Source: Xenophilus azovorans DSM 13620 (lineage in GTDB: Bacteria; Pseudomonadota; Gammaproteobacteria; Burkholderiales; Burkholderiaceae_C). Taken from it: a stretch of DNA of 64,000 bases. Each line of letters starts with the position of its first letter. Within the stretch, counting starts at the first letter, position 1. Below are positions 62,301-64,000 of this stretch, in pieces. Position numbers and translations under genes: made by a program. The DNA lies in assembly GCF_000745855.1 (NCBI RefSeq), contig NZ_KN050767.1:96802-160801 (forward strand), in the 5' to 3' direction. The notes under the pieces are model-generated. The model saw only the letters and a list, made by a program, of their open reading frames with translations, was not told the DNA's origin and ran no database searches.

Positions 62301-63037
62301 CCGCCGAATGGAACCGCGGCGCCTACCTCGTCAACGGCCTGGGCCACTGCGCCGCCTGCCACTCGCCGCGCAACGCGCTGGGCGCGGAGAAGACCGGCAA
62401 GCAGTTCCTGGCCGGCGCCTTCATCGACGGCTGGGAGGCGCCTGCGCTCACCGCCCTGTCGAAGAACCCCGTGCCCTGGGACGCCGAGAGCCTGTACGCC
62501 TACCTGCGCCATGGCCACTCGCCGCGCCACGGCATCGCCGGCGGCCCGATGGCCGAGGTGGTGCGCGAGCTGCAGCAGGTGCCGGATGCCGACGTGCGCG
62601 CGATGGCGACCTACCTCGCCAGCTTCAACCCCGCGCCCGCCGCCGATCCGCAGCAGCAGGCCCGCGCCGCCGTGCAGGCCGCCGCCGCGCAGCAGGGCCG
62701 CCTGCTCGGCCCGGCGCAGCGCATGTTCGATGCCGCCTGCGCCGCCTGCCACCACGACGGCGACGGCCCGACGCTGCTGGGCGTGAACACCCCACTGGCG
62801 CTGAACAGCCAGCTCGCCAGCGACCGGCCCGACAACCTGATCCGTACCATCCTCGACGGCGTGCGCGAGCCGGCGGCGAAGGACCTCGGCTTCATGCCCG
62901 CCTTCCGCGATGCGCTGAGCGATGCGCAGATCGCCGAGCTGGCCGGCTACATGCGCGCGCGCTTCGCGCCGCAGGCGGCGCCCTGGCCCGACCTGGCCGC
63001 GCAGGTGGCGCGCGTGCGCACGACGCCGGGGCACTGA
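59312..63037 (+). CDS. nicB: Nicotinate dehydrogenase, molybdopterin-cytochrome c subunit (NicB-like)
   Basis: 1241 residues. Residues about 1-790 are an xanthine-oxidase-family molybdenum domain (GHVDLGTGIQTALAQIVAEEL; active-site-type Glu744 in LGAGESSSVPGTA). A membrane helix at about 814-835 is followed by three c-type haem sites: CAVCH (867-871), CAACH (1013-1017) and CAACH (1143-1147). The layout matches Pseudomonas NicB, which passes hydroxylation electrons to the respiratory chain. It converts nicotinate to 6-hydroxynicotinate with NicA. Confidence 0.92.
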   Translation: MTDRRRASRPRTRAEFLSAEGVLVVVRETPAAAAPAPGQPPAVPPNPAEGDEVLLAVWDDGSVSALNGHVDLGTGIQTALAQIVAEELDLTLACVKMVLGHTAAGPNQGATIASASIQIHAQPLRLAAAQARAWLLARAAEQLGAPVDALDVRLGIVRVREEPARHLSFAALVAGQRTVLRLDTEAKTKRPEDYRIVGTAQPRVDIPAKLAGELVFVHDMRLPGMLHGRVVRPPYAGADHGEFIGNTLASVDEASIAHIPGIRAVVAIRDFVGIVAEREEHAEQAMRELRVQWKPWPGMPDLAGEGRVADAIRANPATQRLLVDEGDVDAALAAGGAMQRTYLWPYQLHASIGPSCAVALWEPEDGNARLRVWAGSQNPHVLRADLAKLMGLADVEVDVVRMEAAGCYGRNGADDVAADAALLARAAGAPVRVQLSREQEHQWEPKGTAQLMDVAGALSPEGGIAAYDFETSYPSNGAPPLALLLTRAVEPAAQAFEMGDRTARPPYAYENLRVKVNDMAPIVRASWLRGVSALPNSFAHESFIDELATAAGVDPVQFRLRHLPDPRAAELIQATAQKAGWRMRTGPQENADGGLGPGGDILFGQGFAYARYVHSKWPGFGAAWAAWVADVEVNRRTGEVHVRRVVVGHDAGLTVNPAGVEHQVHGNVIQTTSRALKEEVKFAPAPPSAAKETLPGVLQTGALPQGVVASREWGSYPIIQFREVPVIEVLQMPRPGEPPLGAGESSSVPGTAAIANAIFDATGVRFREPPFTPEKVLAALHPLPDGTAPPATAPAAPSLAPDLPATARWPRRKSLWAGAGALVVGGLGMLAGLLGWRPAIAPVSFTQPVFSDQTIERGRRLAALGDCAVCHTAPGGVPNAGGRAMETPFGTIHTTNLTPDAETGLGRWSFSAFQRAMREGLSRDGRHLYPAFPYTAFAKTSDDDLQALYAYFMSLPPVKAETPANDLRFPFNLRPLMAGWNALFHDAAPYQPVATQTAEWNRGAYLVNGLGHCAACHSPRNALGAEKTGKQFLAGAFIDGWEAPALTALSKNPVPWDAESLYAYLRHGHSPRHGIAGGPMAEVVRELQQVPDADVRAMATYLASFNPAPAADPQQQARAAVQAAAAQQGRLLGPAQRMFDAACAACHHDGDGPTLLGVNTPLALNSQLASDRPDNLIRTILDGVREPAAKDLGFMPAFRDALSDAQIAELAGYMRARFAPQAAPWPDLAAQVARVRTTPGH

Positions 63038-63059
63038 CACCGCAGCGGGACCGCCACGA

Positions 63060-63145
63060 ACCGTTCAGGCTGAGCTTGGCCTGTCCTGAGCCTGTCGAAG
63101 GGTCGAAGCGCCGCGCAAGGCTTCGACAAGCTCAGCCCGAACGGT
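63060..63145 (+). repeat. Stand-alone REP-like stem-loop after nicB
   Basis: Outer arms CCGTTCAGGCTGAGCTT (63061-63077) and AAGCTCAGCCCGAACGG (63128-63144) are near-perfect inverted repeats. The left part also contains the CTTGGCCTG(T/C)CCTGAGCCTG segment nested in copies E and F. It may act as a terminator or mRNA-end element. Confidence 0.8.
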
Positions 63146-63221
63146 CTTCTGGGTCGACTGAACGTCGGTACGCATCAACCCCGTGCGCGCATTTCCGCCG
63201 CACCGCTCCGACAATCCCGCC

Positions 63222-64000
63222 ATGACCTCCTCCATCGCCATCATGGGCGCCGGCGCCGTTGGCTGCTATTTCGGCGCGATGCTCGCGCGCGCCGGCCATG
63301 CCGTCACGCTCGTCGGACGGCCCGCGCACGTGGACGCCGTGCGCCAGCACGGCCTGCGCCTGCAGACCGCGGCCTTCGACGAGCACATCCCCATGGCCGC
63401 TTCCACCGGCGCCGCCGGCGTGGCCGGCGCGCAGATCGTGCTGTTCTGTGTCAAGTCCACCGACACGGAAAGCGCCGGCGCGCAGATGCGCGAGCACCTG
63501 CCGCCCGGCGCGCTGGTGCTGAGCCTGCAGAACGGCGTGGACAACGCCGCGCGCCTGCAGGCCGTGCTGCCGCAGCAAAGCGTGGTGCCGGCCGTCGTCT
63601 ACGTCGCCACCGAGATGGCCGGCCCCGGCCACGTGCGGCACCACGGGCGCGGCGAGCTGGTCATCGGCCCCTCGGCCGGCAGCGATGCCGCGGCGCAGTT
63701 GCTGGCGGCCGCCGGCGTGCCCACGCAGGTGTCGGACAACGCGATCGGCGCGCTGTGGGCCAAGCTGGTGCTCAACTGCGCCTACAACGCCGTCTCGGCC
63801 ATCACGCGCCGGCCGTACGGCGAGCTGTACCCGGTGTCGGGCATCCAGAAGACGCTGCATGCCGTGGCCGACGAATGCCTGGCCGTCGCGCGCGCCGACG
63901 GCATCACGGTGCCGGGCGACGTGCATGCCGCCGTCGAAGGCATCTTCCGCACCATGCCCGCGCAGTTCTCCTCCACAGCGCAGGACCTGATGCGCGGCAA
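63222..64000 (+). CDS. 2-dehydropantoate 2-reductase (ketopantoate reductase) family protein, 3'-partial
   Basis: 259 residues are visible and the frame is open at the right edge. Nucleotide site IAIMGAGAVGCYFGAMLARAG, NADPH-phosphate region VTLVGRPAH, LSLQNGVDNAARL and the catalytic Lys region LWAKLVLNCAYNAVSAI. Panthothenate synthesis is one possibility; paralogues in catabolic islands reduce other 2-oxo or formyl acids, and here reduction of 2-formylglutarate is a speculative option. Confidence 0.88.
   Translation, partial: MTSSIAIMGAGAVGCYFGAMLARAGHAVTLVGRPAHVDAVRQHGLRLQTAAFDEHIPMAASTGAAGVAGAQIVLFCVKSTDTESAGAQMREHLPPGALVLSLQNGVDNAARLQAVLPQQSVVPAVVYVATEMAGPGHVRHHGRGELVIGPSAGSDAAAQLLAAAGVPTQVSDNAIGALWAKLVLNCAYNAVSAITRRPYGELYPVSGIQKTLHAVADECLAVARADGITVPGDVHAAVEGIFRTMPAQFSSTAQDLMRG

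Overview
The window is GC-rich chromosomal DNA from a betaproteobacterium of the order Burkholderiales, most likely a Comamonadaceae-type organism. This rests on the gene orders (rpsP-rimM-trmD-rplS; hda-pcnB-folK; purM beside a PerM-like permease; NUDIX-CbiB-like-hisC), the strong G/C third-position bias, and a family of intergenic repeats of the kind common in that group. No rRNA, tRNA, CRISPR array or insertion sequence was recognised.

Layout. (1) 1-3300: the ragged 3' end of a filamentous-haemagglutinin/CDI-type polymorphic toxin locus. It holds one toxin tip with a two-pass membrane immunity candidate, then two orphan, partly broken pretoxin-toxin modules that are paralogous to each other. 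Each orphan module is followed by a tiny membrane protein of a shared family. These parts are AT-richer than the flanks. (2) 3343-9521, minus strand: gamma-glutamyltransferase lipoprotein, a GlxA-type regulator with an ABM monooxygenase and a cysteine hydrolase, and a tightly coupled pair made of a radical SAM protein and a methyltransferase-nucleotidyltransferase fusion. (3) 9662-33988: mostly housekeeping genes (purM, hda, pcnB, folK, phosphate transport, the rpsP operon, hisC, rsgA, phhB, M48 protease, orn, hisN, ROK, MocR regulator), with a small surface-glycan patch (two methyltransferase genes and an RgpF-like gene) at 16.6-20.7 kb. (4) 34001-44123: SDR/LysR pair, trehalose synthesis (otsBA), cca, GST, MgtC, MscS, lytic transglycosylase, 5-formyl-THF cyclo-ligase. 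(5) 44124-44726: about 600 bp of apparently non-coding DNA built from nested long inverted repeats. (6) 44727 to the right edge: a catabolic island.

The island is the most interesting part. It encodes an enamidase-like amidohydrolase, a TetR regulator and a ferredoxin-NADP reductase (leftward). Divergent from these are a 6-hydroxynicotinate reductase homologue, a UPF0280 (ApbE-like) protein, two AA_synth-family proteins, a branched-chain-type ABC transporter with a fused permease and two binding proteins, a Tat-exported nicotinamidase, and a nicotinate dehydrogenase of the NicA/NicB type (2Fe-2S subunit plus molybdopterin-tri-haem cytochrome c subunit). Together they predict nicotinamide -> nicotinate -> 6-hydroxynicotinate -> 1,4,5,6-tetrahydro-6-oxonicotinate -> 2-formylglutarate. 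This is the reductive route known from the anaerobe Eubacterium barkeri, here wired to an aerobic cytochrome-linked hydroxylase. A ketopantoate-reductase-family gene runs off the right edge.

Six copies of a roughly 115-140 bp intergenic repeat are scattered from 9.5 to 56.9 kb, four of them in or beside the nicotinate island. Two copies carry a nested insertion of a second, REP-like element that also occurs alone as a stem-loop after nicB.
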